This document shows, one piece after another, positions 1 through 10,395 of a stretch of DNA of 40,779 bases. Within the stretch, counting starts at the first letter, position 1. Every line of letters starts with the position of its first letter. Position numbers and translations under genes: made by a program. The notes beneath the pieces are model-generated. The model saw only the letters and a program-made list of their open reading frames with translations. It made no database searches and was not told the origin of the DNA. The stretch is from Lysobacter sp. ISL-50 (lineage in GTDB: Bacteria > Pseudomonadota > Gammaproteobacteria > Xanthomonadales > Xanthomonadaceae). The stretch is taken from contig NZ_JAGGRI010000019.1 in NCBI RefSeq assembly GCF_018612875.1, forward strand, positions 1 through 40,779, written 5' to 3'.

Positions 1-186
1 GCCCCGGCCAGCGGCGTGCCGCAGGTTCCGGCCGGTCAGGCCGCTCCGGCGACGACGGCTCCGGCCGCGCCCGCCGGGCAGGTTCCGGCCGCTCCGGCCG
101 CCACTACGCCCGCGCAGCAAGCGCCGGCGCAGCAGGCGCCGGTCCAGCCGACCGCCCCGGCAAAACAGCCGGCTACTGGCGGCTGA
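1..186 (+). CDS. secG: SecG C-terminal tail (partial, 5' end outside window)
   Basis: An open frame runs from the first base to a TGA and encodes 61 residues made almost only of Pro, Ala, Gln, Thr and Val. This is what the C-terminal tail of SecG looks like in Xanthomonadaceae, where the two-helix SecYEG accessory subunit carries a long low-complexity extension after its membrane segments. No membrane segment lies inside the visible part, so the call rests on composition and on position: in this family secG stands directly before a leucine tRNA and nuoA, as here. Another protein with a Pro/Ala-rich tail cannot be excluded from the fragment alone. Confidence 0.7.
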   Translation, partial: APASGVPQVPAGQAAPATTAPAAPAGQVPAAPAATTPAQQAPAQQAPVQPTAPAKQPATGG

Positions 187-304
187 GATAAACAGGTTAA
201 AATAGAGTTTCAGCCTCGCCGGGATGGCGGGGCCGGTCAGCGATGACCAGTCGGCTTCGAGACGATTACGAAGCCGGAGCCAGGATGGCGTGGTTGGTAG
301 CAGT

Positions 305-389
305 GCCCAGATGGCGGAATTGGTAGACGCACTACCTTGAGGTGGTAGCGACTTAGGTCGTGGGGGTTCGAGTCCCCCTTTGGGCACCA
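305..389 (+). tRNA. tRNA-Leu (anticodon GAG)
   Basis: This is a class II tRNA of 85 nt including the encoded CCA. The acceptor arms GCCCAGA and TTTGGGC pair with one G-T wobble. The anticodon stem CTACC/GGTAG encloses the loop TTGAGGT, giving anticodon GAG. A variable arm characteristic of tRNA-Leu follows, and the T-arm is GGGGGTTCGAGTCCCCC. It sits between secG and nuoA in the same direction. Confidence 0.97.
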
Positions 390-567
390 CATCCATCCCG
401 ACGCGGTAATCCCCAGCTCCAAGCAATTCGCAACTCGCACCACGGTACGCAGGTGCGGCACGCACGGCGGGCCGCGCCGCGTGTCCAAACGACTGGCGCA
501 AGTGGCGCCAAGCCAAGGTCGCGCAAACGCGCCCATGTAGCCGAACAAGTAGCCGAGAGAACACCGC

Positions 568-914
568 GTGCTGGCCGAATACCTGCCGACTCTGCTGTTC
601 CTGATCGTCGCCGGTGGTATCGGCGTCGCCCTGTTGGTAGTAGGCAATGTGCTCGGGCCCAAGCGCCCGACCGCGGAGAAACTGTCTCCCTACGAATGCG
701 GCTTCGAAGCCTTCGAAGACGCGCGCATGCAATTCGACGTGCGCTACTACCTGATCGCCATCCAGTTCATCATCTTCGATCTGGAAATCATCTTCATCGT
801 GCCCTGGGCCACCGTGTTCCGAGATCTCGGCGTGGTCGGCCTGATCGAAATGGGCATTTTCGCCAGCATGCTCCTGCTCGGCTTCGTTTACGTCTGGAAG
901 AAGGGAGCGCTCGA

Positions 915-924
<10 letters not shown>
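568..924 (+). CDS. nuoA: NADH-quinone oxidoreductase subunit A
   Basis: NuoA is a small membrane subunit of complex I that lies near the quinone pocket. The 118-residue product has the expected three hydrophobic helices and the conserved loop after helix 1 (PYECGF, around residue 40). The start is a GTG giving (V/M)LAEYLPT; no in-frame ATG lies upstream at a sensible distance. It is the first gene of the nuo operon, 178 bp after the leucine tRNA. Its last codons overlap nuoB by 10 bp, which suggests translational coupling. No convincing promoter was found between the tRNA and this gene, so co-transcription with secG or the tRNA is possible. Confidence 0.96.
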
Positions 925-1498
<574 letters not shown>

Positions 1499-1502
<4 letters not shown>

Positions 1503-2230
1503 GCGCCGCCCCTCTTGCCCAGCGCCTGAGCGAACGCTTCGCCGGCGCTTCGGTCGTCGTGGCGCAGCCGCGCGGCGAAATCACTCTTGAAGTCGCGCCG
1601 GCGCAGTGGCTCGCCGCCGCGCTCGCGCTGCGCGACGAGTTCGGCTTCGAACAATGCGTCGATGTCAGCGGCGTGGATTACCTGAGCTACGGCAGCGACG
1701 AGTGGGACACCGACGTGTCCTCGGAAGGCTTCTCGCGCGGCGTGGAAGGCAAGAGCGCCGGCCGCTTCCGTTGGGGCGAGTCGCCCAACGGCGCGGAAGA
1801 TTCCAAGCCCGCGCGCCGCTTCGCCGCGGTCGCGCATCTGCTGTCGTGCCAGCACAACCAGCGCGTGCGGCTCAAGACCTTCGCGGATAACGACGACCTG
1901 CCGGTGGTCGGTTCCCTGAGCGCCATCTGGCCGGGCGTCAATTGGTTCGAGCGCGAAGCGTTCGACCTGTACGGCATCATTTTCGAAGGCCATCCGGACC
2001 TGCGCCGCATCCTCACCGATTACGGTTTCGTCGGCCATCCGTTCCGCAAGGACTTCCCGCTGATCGGCAACGTCGAAGTGCGCTACGACGCCGAAAAACG
2101 CCGCGTGGTCTACGAACCGGTGTCGATCGAACCCCGCGTCGGCGTGCCGCGCGTGATCCGCGACGACGCGCGCTACCAGACCGCCCAGGGCGAGACGGCT
2201 CAGCGCGACGCACAGCGCGAGGTGAAGTGA
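1499..2230 (+). CDS. nuoC: NADH-quinone oxidoreductase subunit C
   Basis: NuoC (30-kDa subunit) is a peripheral-arm protein that docks NuoD and NuoB. The 243-residue product ends in the recognisable C-terminal half: [17 protein letters not shown], then [13 protein letters not shown] and HPFRKDFPL. Residues of roughly 60-100, between the conserved VDYL and the strand beginning RRFAAVAHL, form a hydrophilic insertion of about 40 residues ([17 protein letters not shown]) absent from enterobacterial NuoC but known in Xanthomonadaceae homologues. The gene is separate from nuoD, unlike the nuoCD fusion of Escherichia coli. Start and stop both overlap neighbours by a few bases. Confidence 0.97.
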
Positions 2231-3540
2231 TGAGCAACCCCGCCAGCGACATGCCGTCGATCAACCTCAACACCTCCGGCCTCAACAACGCCGAGATCCG
2301 CAATTACACCTTCAACTTCGGTCCCCAGCATCCGGCCGCGCACGGCGTGCTGCGCCTGATCCTGGAGATGGACGGCGAAGTGGTGCAGCGCGCCGATCCG
2401 CATATCGGCCTGTTGCATCGCGGTACCGAGAAGCTGGTCGAGTCCAAGCCGTTCAATCAGTCGATCGGCTACATGGATCGCCTGGACTACGTGTCGATGA
2501 TGTGCAACGAGCACGCTTACGTGCGCGCGATCGAGTCCCTGCTGGGAATCGAGGCGCCCGAGCGCGCCCAGTACATCCGCACCTTGTTCGACGAAATCAC
2601 CCGCGTCCTCAATCACTTGATGTGGATCGGTTCCAACGCGCTCGACCTGGGCGCGATGGCGGTGTTCCTGTACGCCTTCCGCGAACGCGAAGAGCTGATG
2701 GACTGCTACGAGGCGGTCTCCGGCGCGCGCATGCACGCGGCGTACTACCGTCCCGGCGGCGTCTACCGCGACCTGCCGGACCGGATGCCGCAGTACAAGG
2801 AATCGCCGTGGAAGAAGGGCGCCGGCCTCAAGCGCTTCAACCAGTGGCGCGAAGGCTCGATGCTCGATTATCTCGACGCGTTCGCCGACGACTTCCCCAA
2901 GCGCGTGGACGAATACGAAACCCTGCTGACCGATAACCGCATCTGGAAGCAGCGCACCGTCGGCATCGGCGTGATCTCGCCCGAGCAGGCCCTGGCCTGG
3001 GGCATGACCGGTCCGATGATCCGCGGCTCGGGCATCGCCTGGGATCTGCGCAAGAAGCAGCCCTACGCCAAGTACGCGGAAGTCGATTTCGACATCCCGG
3101 TCGGCGTCAACGGCGACTGCTACGACCGTTACCTGGTGCGCGTGGCGGAAATGCGCGAGTCCACCCGCATCATCAAGCAATGCGTGAAGTGGCTGCGGGT
3201 CAATCCCGGCCCCGTGATCGTCGACAACTTCAAGGTCGCCCCGCCCAAGCGCGAGGAGATGAAGGACGACATGGAAGCGCTGATCCATCACTTCAAGTTG
3301 TTCTCGGAAGGCTATTGCGTGCCGGCCGGCGAGACCTACGCGGCGGTGGAAGCGCCCAAGGGCGAATTCGGCTGCTACCTGGTCTCCGACGGCGCCAACA
3401 AGCCGTTCCGCTGCAAGCTGCGCGCGCCGGGCTTCGCCCATTTGTCGTCGATGGACGAAGTCGTCCGCGGCCACATGCTGGCCGACGTGGTGGCGATGAT
3501 CGGTACCTACGACATCGTGTTCGGCGAGATCGATCGGTGA
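2230..3540 (+). CDS. nuoD: NADH-quinone oxidoreductase subunit D
   Basis: NuoD (49-kDa subunit) forms the quinone-binding cavity with NuoB. The 436-residue protein contains [14 protein letters not shown] near residue 30, [12 protein letters not shown], and the C-terminal stretch [17 protein letters not shown] typical of the family, which descends from [NiFe]-hydrogenase large subunits. The chosen ATG overlaps the nuoC stop (TGATG). The N-terminus before the conserved core is about 30 residues. A 151-bp gap carrying a palindromic heptamer repeat separates it from nuoE, one of only two sizeable gaps in the operon. Confidence 0.98.
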   Translation: MSNPASDMPSINLNTSGLNNAEIRNYTFNFGPQHPAAHGVLRLILEMDGEVVQRADPHIGLLHRGTEKLVESKPFNQSIGYMDRLDYVSMMCNEHAYVRAIESLLGIEAPERAQYIRTLFDEITRVLNHLMWIGSNALDLGAMAVFLYAFREREELMDCYEAVSGARMHAAYYRPGGVYRDLPDRMPQYKESPWKKGAGLKRFNQWREGSMLDYLDAFADDFPKRVDEYETLLTDNRIWKQRTVGIGVISPEQALAWGMTGPMIRGSGIAWDLRKKQPYAKYAEVDFDIPVGVNGDCYDRYLVRVAEMRESTRIIKQCVKWLRVNPGPVIVDNFKVAPPKREEMKDDMEALIHHFKLFSEGYCVPAGETYAAVEAPKGEFGCYLVSDGANKPFRCKLRAPGFAHLSSMDEVVRGHMLADVVAMIGTYDIVFGEIDR

Positions 3541-3543
3541 AGA

Positions 3544-3681
3544 CGGGAATCGGGAATCGGGAATCGGGAATCGACAGAGCCCAGGCCGCGCGAGATCGCG
3601 CCGGGCGTCGCTCGATCCAGATGTCTCGAGTTCCTGCGTTCCGCTCCAACCGATTCCCGATTCCCTATTCCCGATTCCCGG
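3544..3681 (+). repeat. GGGAATC heptamer palindrome in nuoD-nuoE gap
   Basis: Four head-to-tail copies of CGGGAAT (3544-3573) are followed 77 bp later by the reverse complement, CGATTCCCGATTCCCTATTCCCG (from 3651), so the transcript could fold into a long hairpin. The same heptamer array occurs again between infB and rbfA. This type of intergenic repeat is common in Xanthomonadaceae genomes. It lies between two co-transcribed genes and has no T-tract, so it is more likely an mRNA-processing or stability element, or a neutral insertion, than a terminator. Confidence 0.85.
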
Positions 3682-3691
3682 CTTTACCCCT

Positions 3692-4219
3692 ATGAAAGCG
3701 ACAGGCAATTTCGAGGCCGCACAGCACGTCGATCCGATGGTTGCACTGTCGGACAAGACGCGCGCGCACATCGACCACTGGCTGGCCAAGTTTCCGCCCG
3801 ACCGCAAGCGTTCGGCGGTGCTGCAGGGCCTGCATGCCGCGCAGGAGCAGAACGACGGCTGGCTGACCGACGAGCTGATCGCCGCGGTCGCCAAGTACCT
3901 GAGCCTGCCGCCGGTGTGGGCGTACGAGGTGGCGAGCTTCTATTCGATGTTCGAGACTGAGAAAGTCGGCCGCAACAACGTCGCCTTCTGCACCAATATC
4001 AGCTGCTGGCTCAACGGCGCCGAGCAACTGGTCGCGCACGCCGAAAAGAAGCTGGGCTGCAAGCTCGGTGAATCCACCCCCGACGGCCGCGTCTTCCTCA
4101 AGCGCGAGGAAGAATGCCTGGCCGCGTGCTGCGGCGCGCCGGTGGTCGTCGTCAACGGTCATTACCACGAGAAGCTCGACGCGACGAAAGTCGACGAGCT
4201 GCTCGATGGTTTGAAGTGA
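3692..4219 (+). CDS. nuoE: NADH-quinone oxidoreductase subunit E
   Basis: NuoE (24-kDa subunit) has a thioredoxin-like fold holding the [2Fe-2S] cluster N1a beside the NADH site on NuoF. The 175-residue product has the four ligands C100 and C105 (CTNISC) and C142 and C146 (CLAAC). The N-terminal helical part contains VLQGLHAAQEQNDGWL, typical of the family. It follows the nuoD gap and is 11 bp from nuoF. An N-terminal stretch of about 20 residues before the first conserved helix is slightly longer than in E. coli. Confidence 0.97.
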   Translation: MKATGNFEAAQHVDPMVALSDKTRAHIDHWLAKFPPDRKRSAVLQGLHAAQEQNDGWLTDELIAAVAKYLSLPPVWAYEVASFYSMFETEKVGRNNVAFCTNISCWLNGAEQLVAHAEKKLGCKLGESTPDGRVFLKREEECLAACCGAPVVVVNGHYHEKLDATKVDELLDGLK

Positions 4220-4230
4220 GGTCGGGCGAG

Positions 4231-5601
4231 ATGGCGCACGGTCACCACGATTATTCCCAGGGCTACGGCCCGGTCGGCCCGGCTCCGCAGGAGCATCAGG
4301 TCGTCTATACGACGTTGCATTACCAAACGCCGTGGTCGTACGAAAACTATTTGAAGACCGGCGGCTACAGCGCGCTGCGCAAGATCCTGACCGAGAAGAC
4401 CGACCCGTCGGTGATCATCGACACGGTCAAGGGCTCGGGCCTGCGCGGCCGCGGCGGCGCGGGCTTCCCGACCGGCCTGAAGTGGAGCTTCATGCCCAAG
4501 GGCAGCGGCACCCAGAAGTACATCCTGTGCAACTCGGACGAATCCGAGCCGGGCACGGCCAAGGACCGCGACATCCTGCGCTTCAACCCGCACTCGGTGG
4601 TCGAGGGCATGGCGATCGCCTGCTACGCCACCGGTTCCACCGTCGCCTACAACTATCTGCGCGGCGAATTCCATCATGAGCCGTTCGAGCATTTCGAGCA
4701 GGCGCTGAAGGAAGCCTACGAGCACGGCTGGCTGGGCAAGAACGTGCTCGGCAGCGGCGTGGACATCGACATCTACGGCGCGCTCGGCGCCGGCGCCTAC
4801 ATCTGCGGCGAAGAAACCGCGCTGATGGAATCGCTGGAAGGCAAGAAGGGCCAGCCGCGCTACAAGCCGCCGTTCCCGGCCAATTTCGGCCTGTACGGCA
4901 AGCCGACCACGATCAACAACACCGAGACCTACGCCTCGGTGCCGGCGATCATGCGCAACGGCGCGGAGTGGTTCTTGAACCTGGGCAAGCCCAACAACGG
5001 CGGCCCGAAGATCTTCTCCGTGTCCGGCCACGTCGCCAACCCGGGCAATTTCGAAATCCGCCTGGGCACGCCGTTCGCCGACCTGCTGCAGATGGCCGGC
5101 GGCATTCGCGGCGGCAAGAAGCTCAAGGCGGTGATCCCCGGCGGATCGTCGATGAAGGTGTTGCCGGCCGAGCAGATGATGGCCTGCACGATGGACTACG
5201 ACTCGCTGCAGAAGGCCGGTTCCGGCCTGGGCTCGGGCGCGGTCATCGTGATGGACGAGACCACCTGCATGGTCCGCGCCTGCCAGCGCATCGCCCGCTT
5301 CTATTTCAAGGAAAGCTGCGGCCAGTGCACGCCGTGCCGCGAAGGCACCGGCTGGATGTACCGCATGCTGACCCGCATCGCCGAAAAGCAGGCGACCCTG
5401 GAAGACCTGCAGATGCTGCGCGCCGCCGCGGGCCAGATCGAAGGTCACACCATCTGCGCGTTCGGCGAAGCCGCCGCGTGGCCGGTGCAGGGCTTCCTGC
5501 ATCATTTCTGGGACGAGTTCGAATACGCGATCGTCAACAAGCGATTCCTGGTGGACGATCAGGCCGCGGGCACCGTGGTCGAGAAGAAGGTGGCTGCATG
5601 A
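4231..5601 (+). CDS. nuoF: NADH-quinone oxidoreductase subunit F (NADH-binding)
   Basis: NuoF (51-kDa subunit) oxidises NADH through FMN and passes electrons to the [4Fe-4S] cluster N3. The 456-residue protein shows the FMN/NADH-binding loop GRGGAGFPTG (residues 73-82), GAGAYICGEETAL, and the cluster ligands C363, C366 and C369 (CGQCTPC) with C409 in HTICAFG. The ATG chosen gives an N-terminus rich in His and Tyr (MAHGHHDYSQGYG). A GTG 15 bp upstream is in frame but overlaps the nuoE stop and has no better ribosome site. The stop overlaps the nuoG ATG. Confidence 0.97.
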   Translation: MAHGHHDYSQGYGPVGPAPQEHQVVYTTLHYQTPWSYENYLKTGGYSALRKILTEKTDPSVIIDTVKGSGLRGRGGAGFPTGLKWSFMPKGSGTQKYILCNSDESEPGTAKDRDILRFNPHSVVEGMAIACYATGSTVAYNYLRGEFHHEPFEHFEQALKEAYEHGWLGKNVLGSGVDIDIYGALGAGAYICGEETALMESLEGKKGQPRYKPPFPANFGLYGKPTTINNTETYASVPAIMRNGAEWFLNLGKPNNGGPKIFSVSGHVANPGNFEIRLGTPFADLLQMAGGIRGGKKLKAVIPGGSSMKVLPAEQMMACTMDYDSLQKAGSGLGSGAVIVMDETTCMVRACQRIARFYFKESCGQCTPCREGTGWMYRMLTRIAEKQATLEDLQMLRAAAGQIEGHTICAFGEAAAWPVQGFLHHFWDEFEYAIVNKRFLVDDQAAGTVVEKKVAA

Positions 5602-7829
5602 GCGCCCAGCCGGTAAATCCGAATCTTCCGCCCGACCACGTCACCGTCTTCATCGACGGCGTCGAGATGGCCGCGCCGAAGGGTTCGATGATCATCCAGG
5701 CCGCCGACAAGGCCGGCATTCCGATCCCGCGTTTTTGCTATCACGACAAGCTGGCGATCGCGGCGAACTGCCGCATGTGCCTGGTCGAAGTCGAGAAGAT
5801 GCCCAAGCCGGCGCCGGCCTGCGCCACGCCGGTCATGGACGGCATGAAGGTCGTCACGCGCAGCGAGAAGTCTCTGAAGTCGCAGCGCAACGTGATGGAA
5901 TTTTTGCTGGTCAACCATCCGCTGGACTGCCCGATCTGCGATCAGGGCGGCGAGTGCGAACTGCAAGACCTGTCGATGGGCTACGGCCGCTCGGTCAGCC
6001 GTTTCTCCGAGCGCAAGCGTGTGGTGCCCGACGAGGACATCGGTCCGCTGGTCGCCACCGAGATGACGCGCTGCATCCAGTGCACCCGCTGCGTGCGCTT
6101 CACCGCGGAAATCGCCGGCACTTATGAGCTGGGCGGCATGTACCGCGGCGAGAACCTGCAGATCGGCACCTTCGACGGCAAGCCGCTGACCACGGAGTTG
6201 TCGGGCAACGTCATCGACGTGTGCCCGGTCGGCGCGCTGACCAACAAGGTGTTCCAGTTCAAGGCGCGTCCGTGGGAACTGACCGCGCGCGAATCGCTGG
6301 GTTACCACGACGCGCTCGGCAGCAATCTGTTCCTGCATACCCGCCGCGGCGACGTGCTGCGCACCGTGCCGCGCGACAACGAAGCGGTCAACGAGTGCTG
6401 GCTGTCGGACCGCGACCGTTATTCGCACCAGGGCCTGTACGCGGAAGACCGCGCTCAGCGTCCGCTGGTGAAGGACAACGGCGAATGGCGCGAAGCGACC
6501 TGGGACGAAGCGCTCAGCCGCGCGGCCAAGATCCTGCGCGACAACGGCGGCGACAGCCTCGGCGTGCTCGCTCATCCGGCGACCTCGAACGAAGAAGGCG
6601 AGCTGCTGGCGCGTCTGGCCCAGGCCGCGGGCACCGGCAACCTCGATCACCGCATTTCCCAGCACGACCTGTCCGACGCCGCGATCGCGGAAACCTTCGC
6701 CATGCCGGTCGCCGAGCTCGAGAAGGCGGACGTCGTGGTGATCGTCGGCGCCAATCTGCGCCAGGAACTGCCGCTGGTGCATCAGCGCGTGCGCAAGGCC
6801 TGGACCCGCGGCGCCAAGGTGCACGTGGTCAATCCGGTCGATTTCGATTTCACTTTCGACCTCGCCGGCAAGCGCATCGTCGCGCCGTCGCAGCTCGCGG
6901 CCGCACTGAACGATGAAGCGCTGCGCGAGATCGCCAAGGCCGGCAACCACGTCGCATTGATCGTCGGCGCGGTGGCCGAGAACGGCCCCTACGCGGCGGC
7001 GATCCGCGCCGCGGCGAAGTCGTTCGCGCAAGCCACCGGCGCCAAGCTGTGCCGCATTCCGCAGGGCGCCAACGCGGTGGGCCTGGCCCGCCACGGCGTG
7101 CTGCCGAGCGCGCGCGACGCCCGCGCCATGCTCACCGACGCGCGCGGCGCGTATGTCATCTACGGCATCGAGCCGGGCCTGGATTTCGCCGATACCGAAA
7201 GCGCGTTGCGCGCCCTCGGCGCCGCGCAGGTCGTGGCCTTCAGTCATTACGCCTGCCGTTCGACCAAGGCCGTCGCCGACGTGATCCTGCCGATCGGCCT
7301 GCTGCCCGAAGTCGATGCGACCCTGACCAATCTCGACGGCCTGTCGCAGCTCGCGACGGCGGGCGGCAAGCTGCCGGGTTCGGCGCGCGCCGGCTGGCGC
7401 GTGCTGCGCGCGCTCGGCGGCGAACTGGGCGCGAACGGTTTCGAATTCACCGATCTGGCCGGCCTGCGCAGCGGCATCGTGCCGCGCGACGTCTCGCCGG
7501 CCGCGAGCCTGGCGCCGAGCGTGGCGGGCGAGGGCCTGGAAGTCGCGGTGTCCACCGCGATCTACCGCAGCGACGCCACCGTGCGCCGCGCTCCGGCCCT
7601 GCAATCGCATCCTTTGAATCAGGAACCGCGCGCGGTGCTCAACGCCAAGGACGCCGCGGCGCTGGGTTTCAGCGATGGCGCGGTCGGCAAGTTCAGCGCG
7701 GGCGCCGGCACCGCGACGCTGCCGGTCGCGATCAGCGACAAGGTCGCGGCGGGCACGGTGTGGATCGAAAGCGGGCATGGCGCGACCGCGCCGCTCGGCG
7801 CCGGCCGCGTGCAGACGGGGAGGGCTTAA
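5598..7829 (+). CDS. nuoG: NADH-quinone oxidoreductase subunit G
   Basis: NuoG (75-kDa subunit) conducts electrons through several clusters in the peripheral arm. The 743-residue protein begins with a ferredoxin domain, [2Fe-2S] ligands C47, C58, C61 and C75. Next comes the His-Cys site H107, C111, C114 and C120 (CPICDQGGEC), then the [4Fe-4S] set C159, C162, C165 and C209. The rest is the inactive molybdopterin-oxidoreductase-like domain. The extra cluster N7 of E. coli needs a further CxxCxxxC after residue 220; this stretch (ESLGYHDALGSN) has no cysteines, so N7 is absent, as in mitochondrial-type subunits. It overlaps nuoF and is 3 bp from nuoH. Confidence 0.97.
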   Translation: MSAQPVNPNLPPDHVTVFIDGVEMAAPKGSMIIQAADKAGIPIPRFCYHDKLAIAANCRMCLVEVEKMPKPAPACATPVMDGMKVVTRSEKSLKSQRNVMEFLLVNHPLDCPICDQGGECELQDLSMGYGRSVSRFSERKRVVPDEDIGPLVATEMTRCIQCTRCVRFTAEIAGTYELGGMYRGENLQIGTFDGKPLTTELSGNVIDVCPVGALTNKVFQFKARPWELTARESLGYHDALGSNLFLHTRRGDVLRTVPRDNEAVNECWLSDRDRYSHQGLYAEDRAQRPLVKDNGEWREATWDEALSRAAKILRDNGGDSLGVLAHPATSNEEGELLARLAQAAGTGNLDHRISQHDLSDAAIAETFAMPVAELEKADVVVIVGANLRQELPLVHQRVRKAWTRGAKVHVVNPVDFDFTFDLAGKRIVAPSQLAAALNDEALREIAKAGNHVALIVGAVAENGPYAAAIRAAAKSFAQATGAKLCRIPQGANAVGLARHGVLPSARDARAMLTDARGAYVIYGIEPGLDFADTESALRALGAAQVVAFSHYACRSTKAVADVILPIGLLPEVDATLTNLDGLSQLATAGGKLPGSARAGWRVLRALGGELGANGFEFTDLAGLRSGIVPRDVSPAASLAPSVAGEGLEVAVSTAIYRSDATVRRAPALQSHPLNQEPRAVLNAKDAAALGFSDGAVGKFSAGAGTATLPVAISDKVAAGTVWIESGHGATAPLGAGRVQTGRA

Positions 7830-7832
7830 GCC

Positions 7833-8909
7833 ATGGCGGACGGAATGTTCTTCACCCAGGTCGTCGATCCGACGCGCGAATTCTTCCTGTCGTTCGGCAT
7901 GGCCGGCGCGGTGGCCTGGATCGTGCTCAAGATCCTGTTGATCGCCATGCCGGTGATCATCAGCGTGGCGTTCTACGTGGTCTGGGAGCGCAAGCTGATC
8001 GGCTGGATGCACGTGCGCCGCGGTCCGATGTACGTCGGCATGGGCATCCTGCAAGCCTTCGCGGACGTGTTCAAGCTGCTGTTCAAGGAAGTGATCCAGC
8101 CGGCCAAGGCCGAGTCGTTCCTGTACAAGCTGGCGCCGCTGCTGACCCTGGCGCCGGCGTTCGCGGCGTGGGCGGTGGTGCCGTTCGACGCCAAGGCGGT
8201 GTTGTCCAACGCCAACGCCGGCCTGCTGTACCTGCTGGCGATGACCTCGCTGGGCGTGTACGGCATCATCCTCGCCGGCTGGGCGTCCAACTCCAAGTAC
8301 GCCTTCCTCGGCGCGATGCGCGCCGCGGCGCAAGTGGTGTCGTACGAAATCGCCATGGGCTTCGCCATGGTCGGCGTGATGGTCGGCGCCGGCAGCCTCA
8401 ACCTCACCGACATCGTGATGGCGCAGTCCGGCAACGCCGGCGCCTTCGAGTGGTTCGCGCTGCCGATGCTGCCGCTGTTCGTGGTGTATTTCATTTCCGG
8501 CGTGGCCGAGACCAACCGCGCGCCGTTCGACGTGGTCGAAGGCGAGTCGGAAATCGTCGCCGGTCACATGGTCGAGTATTCGGGTTCGGCGTTCGCGCTG
8601 TTCTTCCTGTCCGAATACGCCAATATGATCCTGATCAGCTTCCTGACCGCGATCTTCTTCCTCGGCGGTTGGCTGAGCCCGTTCCAGGGCCTGGGCATTC
8701 CGTTCCTGTCGGTCGATGGCTGGTGGTGGCTGTTCGCGAAGGTGTTCTTCTTCGCCAGCTGCTTCATCTGGTTCCGCGCTTCGTTCCCGCGCTACCGCTA
8801 CGACCAAATCATGCGCTTGGGCTGGAAGGTGTTCATTCCGCTCACCATCGCCTGGATCTGCGTGGTCGCCGTGATGGCGTACTACAAAGTGTTTCTGCCG
8901 GGCGCGTAA
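7833..8909 (+). CDS. nuoH: NADH-quinone oxidoreductase subunit H
   Basis: NuoH (ND1 homologue) is the membrane subunit that joins the two arms and forms the entrance of the quinone tunnel. The 358-residue product is strongly hydrophobic with about eight or nine helices. It contains the family motifs [18 protein letters not shown] near residue 50, [18 protein letters not shown] (the acidic quinone loop) near residue 228, and [17 protein letters not shown] near the C-terminus. It lies in the middle of the operon with short flanking spacers of 3 and 18 bp. Confidence 0.98.
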   Translation: MADGMFFTQVVDPTREFFLSFGMAGAVAWIVLKILLIAMPVIISVAFYVVWERKLIGWMHVRRGPMYVGMGILQAFADVFKLLFKEVIQPAKAESFLYKLAPLLTLAPAFAAWAVVPFDAKAVLSNANAGLLYLLAMTSLGVYGIILAGWASNSKYAFLGAMRAAAQVVSYEIAMGFAMVGVMVGAGSLNLTDIVMAQSGNAGAFEWFALPMLPLFVVYFISGVAETNRAPFDVVEGESEIVAGHMVEYSGSAFALFFLSEYANMILISFLTAIFFLGGWLSPFQGLGIPFLSVDGWWWLFAKVFFFASCFIWFRASFPRYRYDQIMRLGWKVFIPLTIAWICVVAVMAYYKVFLPGA

Positions 8910-8927
8910 GGACAGGCATCCCACGAC

Positions 8928-9416
8928 ATGAATCGCATCGTTTCCTATTTCAAAAGCCTGCTCCTGATCGAGCTTGCGCAGGGCCTTGGGCTGACGCTCA
9001 AGTACCTGTTCAAGCCCAAGTACACGCTGATGTACCCGATGGAGAAGACGCCGCAGTCGCCGCGTTTCCGCGGCATCCACGCGCTGCGCCGTTATCCCAA
9101 CGGCGAAGAGCGCTGCATCGCCTGCAAGCTGTGCGAGGCGGTGTGCCCGGCGCTGGCGATCACGATCGACTCGGAAAAGCGCGCCGACGGCACCCGCCGC
9201 ACCACGCGTTACGACATCGATCTGTTCAAGTGCATCTTCTGCGGCTTCTGCGAAGAATCGTGTCCGGTGGACTCGATCGTGGAAACGCATATCCACGAAT
9301 ACCACTTCGACCAGCGCGGACAGAACATCGTCACCAAGCCGCAGCTGCTGGCCATCGGCGACCGTCTCGAAACCGAGATCGCCGAGCGCCGCGCTGCCGA
9401 CGCCGCCTTCCGCTGA
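8928..9416 (+). CDS. nuoI: NADH-quinone oxidoreductase subunit I
   Basis: NuoI (23-kDa, TYKY homologue) carries two [4Fe-4S] clusters, N6a and N6b, linking NuoG to NuoB. The 162-residue protein has two ferredoxin motifs: C63, C66, C69, C73 ([11 protein letters not shown]) and C102, C105, C108, C112 ([11 protein letters not shown]). The N-terminal amphipathic segment that lies against the membrane, including [17 protein letters not shown], is present. Length and order are standard. Confidence 0.98.
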   Translation: MNRIVSYFKSLLLIELAQGLGLTLKYLFKPKYTLMYPMEKTPQSPRFRGIHALRRYPNGEERCIACKLCEAVCPALAITIDSEKRADGTRRTTRYDIDLFKCIFCGFCEESCPVDSIVETHIHEYHFDQRGQNIVTKPQLLAIGDRLETEIAERRAADAAFR

Positions 9417-9425
9417 GTATTTGAT

Positions 9426-10067
9426 ATGGATCTCGCCCAGATCGCCTTCTTCGTCTTCGCCGCCGCGGCCACGCTGTCCGCGGTGGCCGTGATCAGCGTC
9501 AAGAACCCGGTCCACGCCGCGCTCAGCCTGGTGCTGACGTTCTTCTCCGTCGCCTGCGTGTGGATCATCGCCGGAGCCGAGTTCCTCGGCGTGGCCCTGA
9601 TCCTGGTCTACGTCGGCGCGGTGATGGTGCTGTTCCTGTTCGTGGTGATGATGCTCGACATCGACGTCGCGCCCTTGCGCGAAGGCTACGTCCGCTATCT
9701 GCCGGTGGGCCTGCTGGTGGCGATCGTCATGCTGGTGGAGATGCTGACCCTGATCGGGGTCAAGGCCAGCGTGGTCGCGCCGCTGACCGCCGATGCATCG
9801 AACGGCTCCAATACCAAGTGGCTGGCCACCGCGCTGTTCACCGACTTCCTGCTGCCGTTCGAGATCGCCGCGGTGATCCTGACGGTGGCGGTGATCGCCG
9901 CGGTGATGCTGACCTTGCGCCGCCGTCCCGGCGCCAAGCACCAGAACCCGAGCGAGCAGTCGCGCGTCCGCGCCAGCGACCGCGTCCGCATGATCAAGAT
10001 GGATGCGGTGAAGCCGGCGGCGCCCGTCGCGCCCGCCGAAGCCGCGCCGCAGGAGGCCAAGCCGTGA
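9426..10067 (+). CDS. nuoJ: NADH-quinone oxidoreductase subunit J
   Basis: NuoJ (ND6 homologue) is a five-helix membrane subunit. The 213-residue product shows the expected helices and the conserved stretch [18 protein letters not shown], where the third-helix pi-bulge is found in other family members. After the last helix it has a hydrophilic tail rich in Pro, Ala and Glu (residues about 165-213), longer than in E. coli and of no known function. The stop overlaps the GTG start of nuoK. Confidence 0.96.
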   Translation: MDLAQIAFFVFAAAATLSAVAVISVKNPVHAALSLVLTFFSVACVWIIAGAEFLGVALILVYVGAVMVLFLFVVMMLDIDVAPLREGYVRYLPVGLLVAIVMLVEMLTLIGVKASVVAPLTADASNGSNTKWLATALFTDFLLPFEIAAVILTVAVIAAVMLTLRRRPGAKHQNPSEQSRVRASDRVRMIKMDAVKPAAPVAPAEAAPQEAKP

Positions 10068-10390
10068 GCGAATTCTTCGGGTCCGGTCTCGCCCTGGGCC
10101 ACTATCTCGCCCTCGGCGCGGTGCTGTTCTGCATCAGCGTCGCCGGCATCTTCCTCAATCGCAAGAACGTGATCGTGCTGCTGATGTCGATCGAGCTGAT
10201 GCTGCTCGCGGTCAACATCAACTTCGTCGCCTTCTCGCGTCAGCTGGCCGATCCGGCCGGTCAGGTGTTCGTGTTCTTCATCCTGACCGTCGCCGCCGCC
10301 GAGGCCGCCATCGGCCTGGCGATCCTGGTCACGCTGTTCCGCAACCGGCGCACGATCAACGTCGCTGAAATCGACACGATGAAGGGCTGA
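10064..10390 (+). CDS. nuoK: NADH-quinone oxidoreductase subunit K
   Basis: NuoK (ND4L homologue) is a three-helix subunit with two membrane glutamates used in proton translocation. Both are visible, in [14 protein letters not shown] and [13 protein letters not shown]. The start is taken as the GTG overlapping the nuoJ stop (GTGA), giving 108 residues, a few more than the usual 100-101. The reading frame stays open upstream through the end of nuoJ, but no Met start gives a sensible length. Five bases separate its stop from nuoL. Confidence 0.95.
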   Translation: MSEFFGSGLALGHYLALGAVLFCISVAGIFLNRKNVIVLLMSIELMLLAVNINFVAFSRQLADPAGQVFVFFILTVAAAEAAIGLAILVTLFRNRRTINVAEIDTMKG

Positions 10391-10395
10391 CCGGC

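Noticed and set aside
198-203. TAAAAT as a -10 element for tRNA-Leu or nuoA
   Set aside because: No reasonable -35 hexamer is found 16-18 bases upstream, and the element lies directly after the secG stop.
5559-9941. Very long minus-strand open frame (about 1460 codons) opposite nuoG-nuoJ
   Set aside because: It is antisense to highly conserved nuo genes and its product is low-complexity His/Arg/Gln/Ala-rich, as expected when high-GC codons are read on the other strand.
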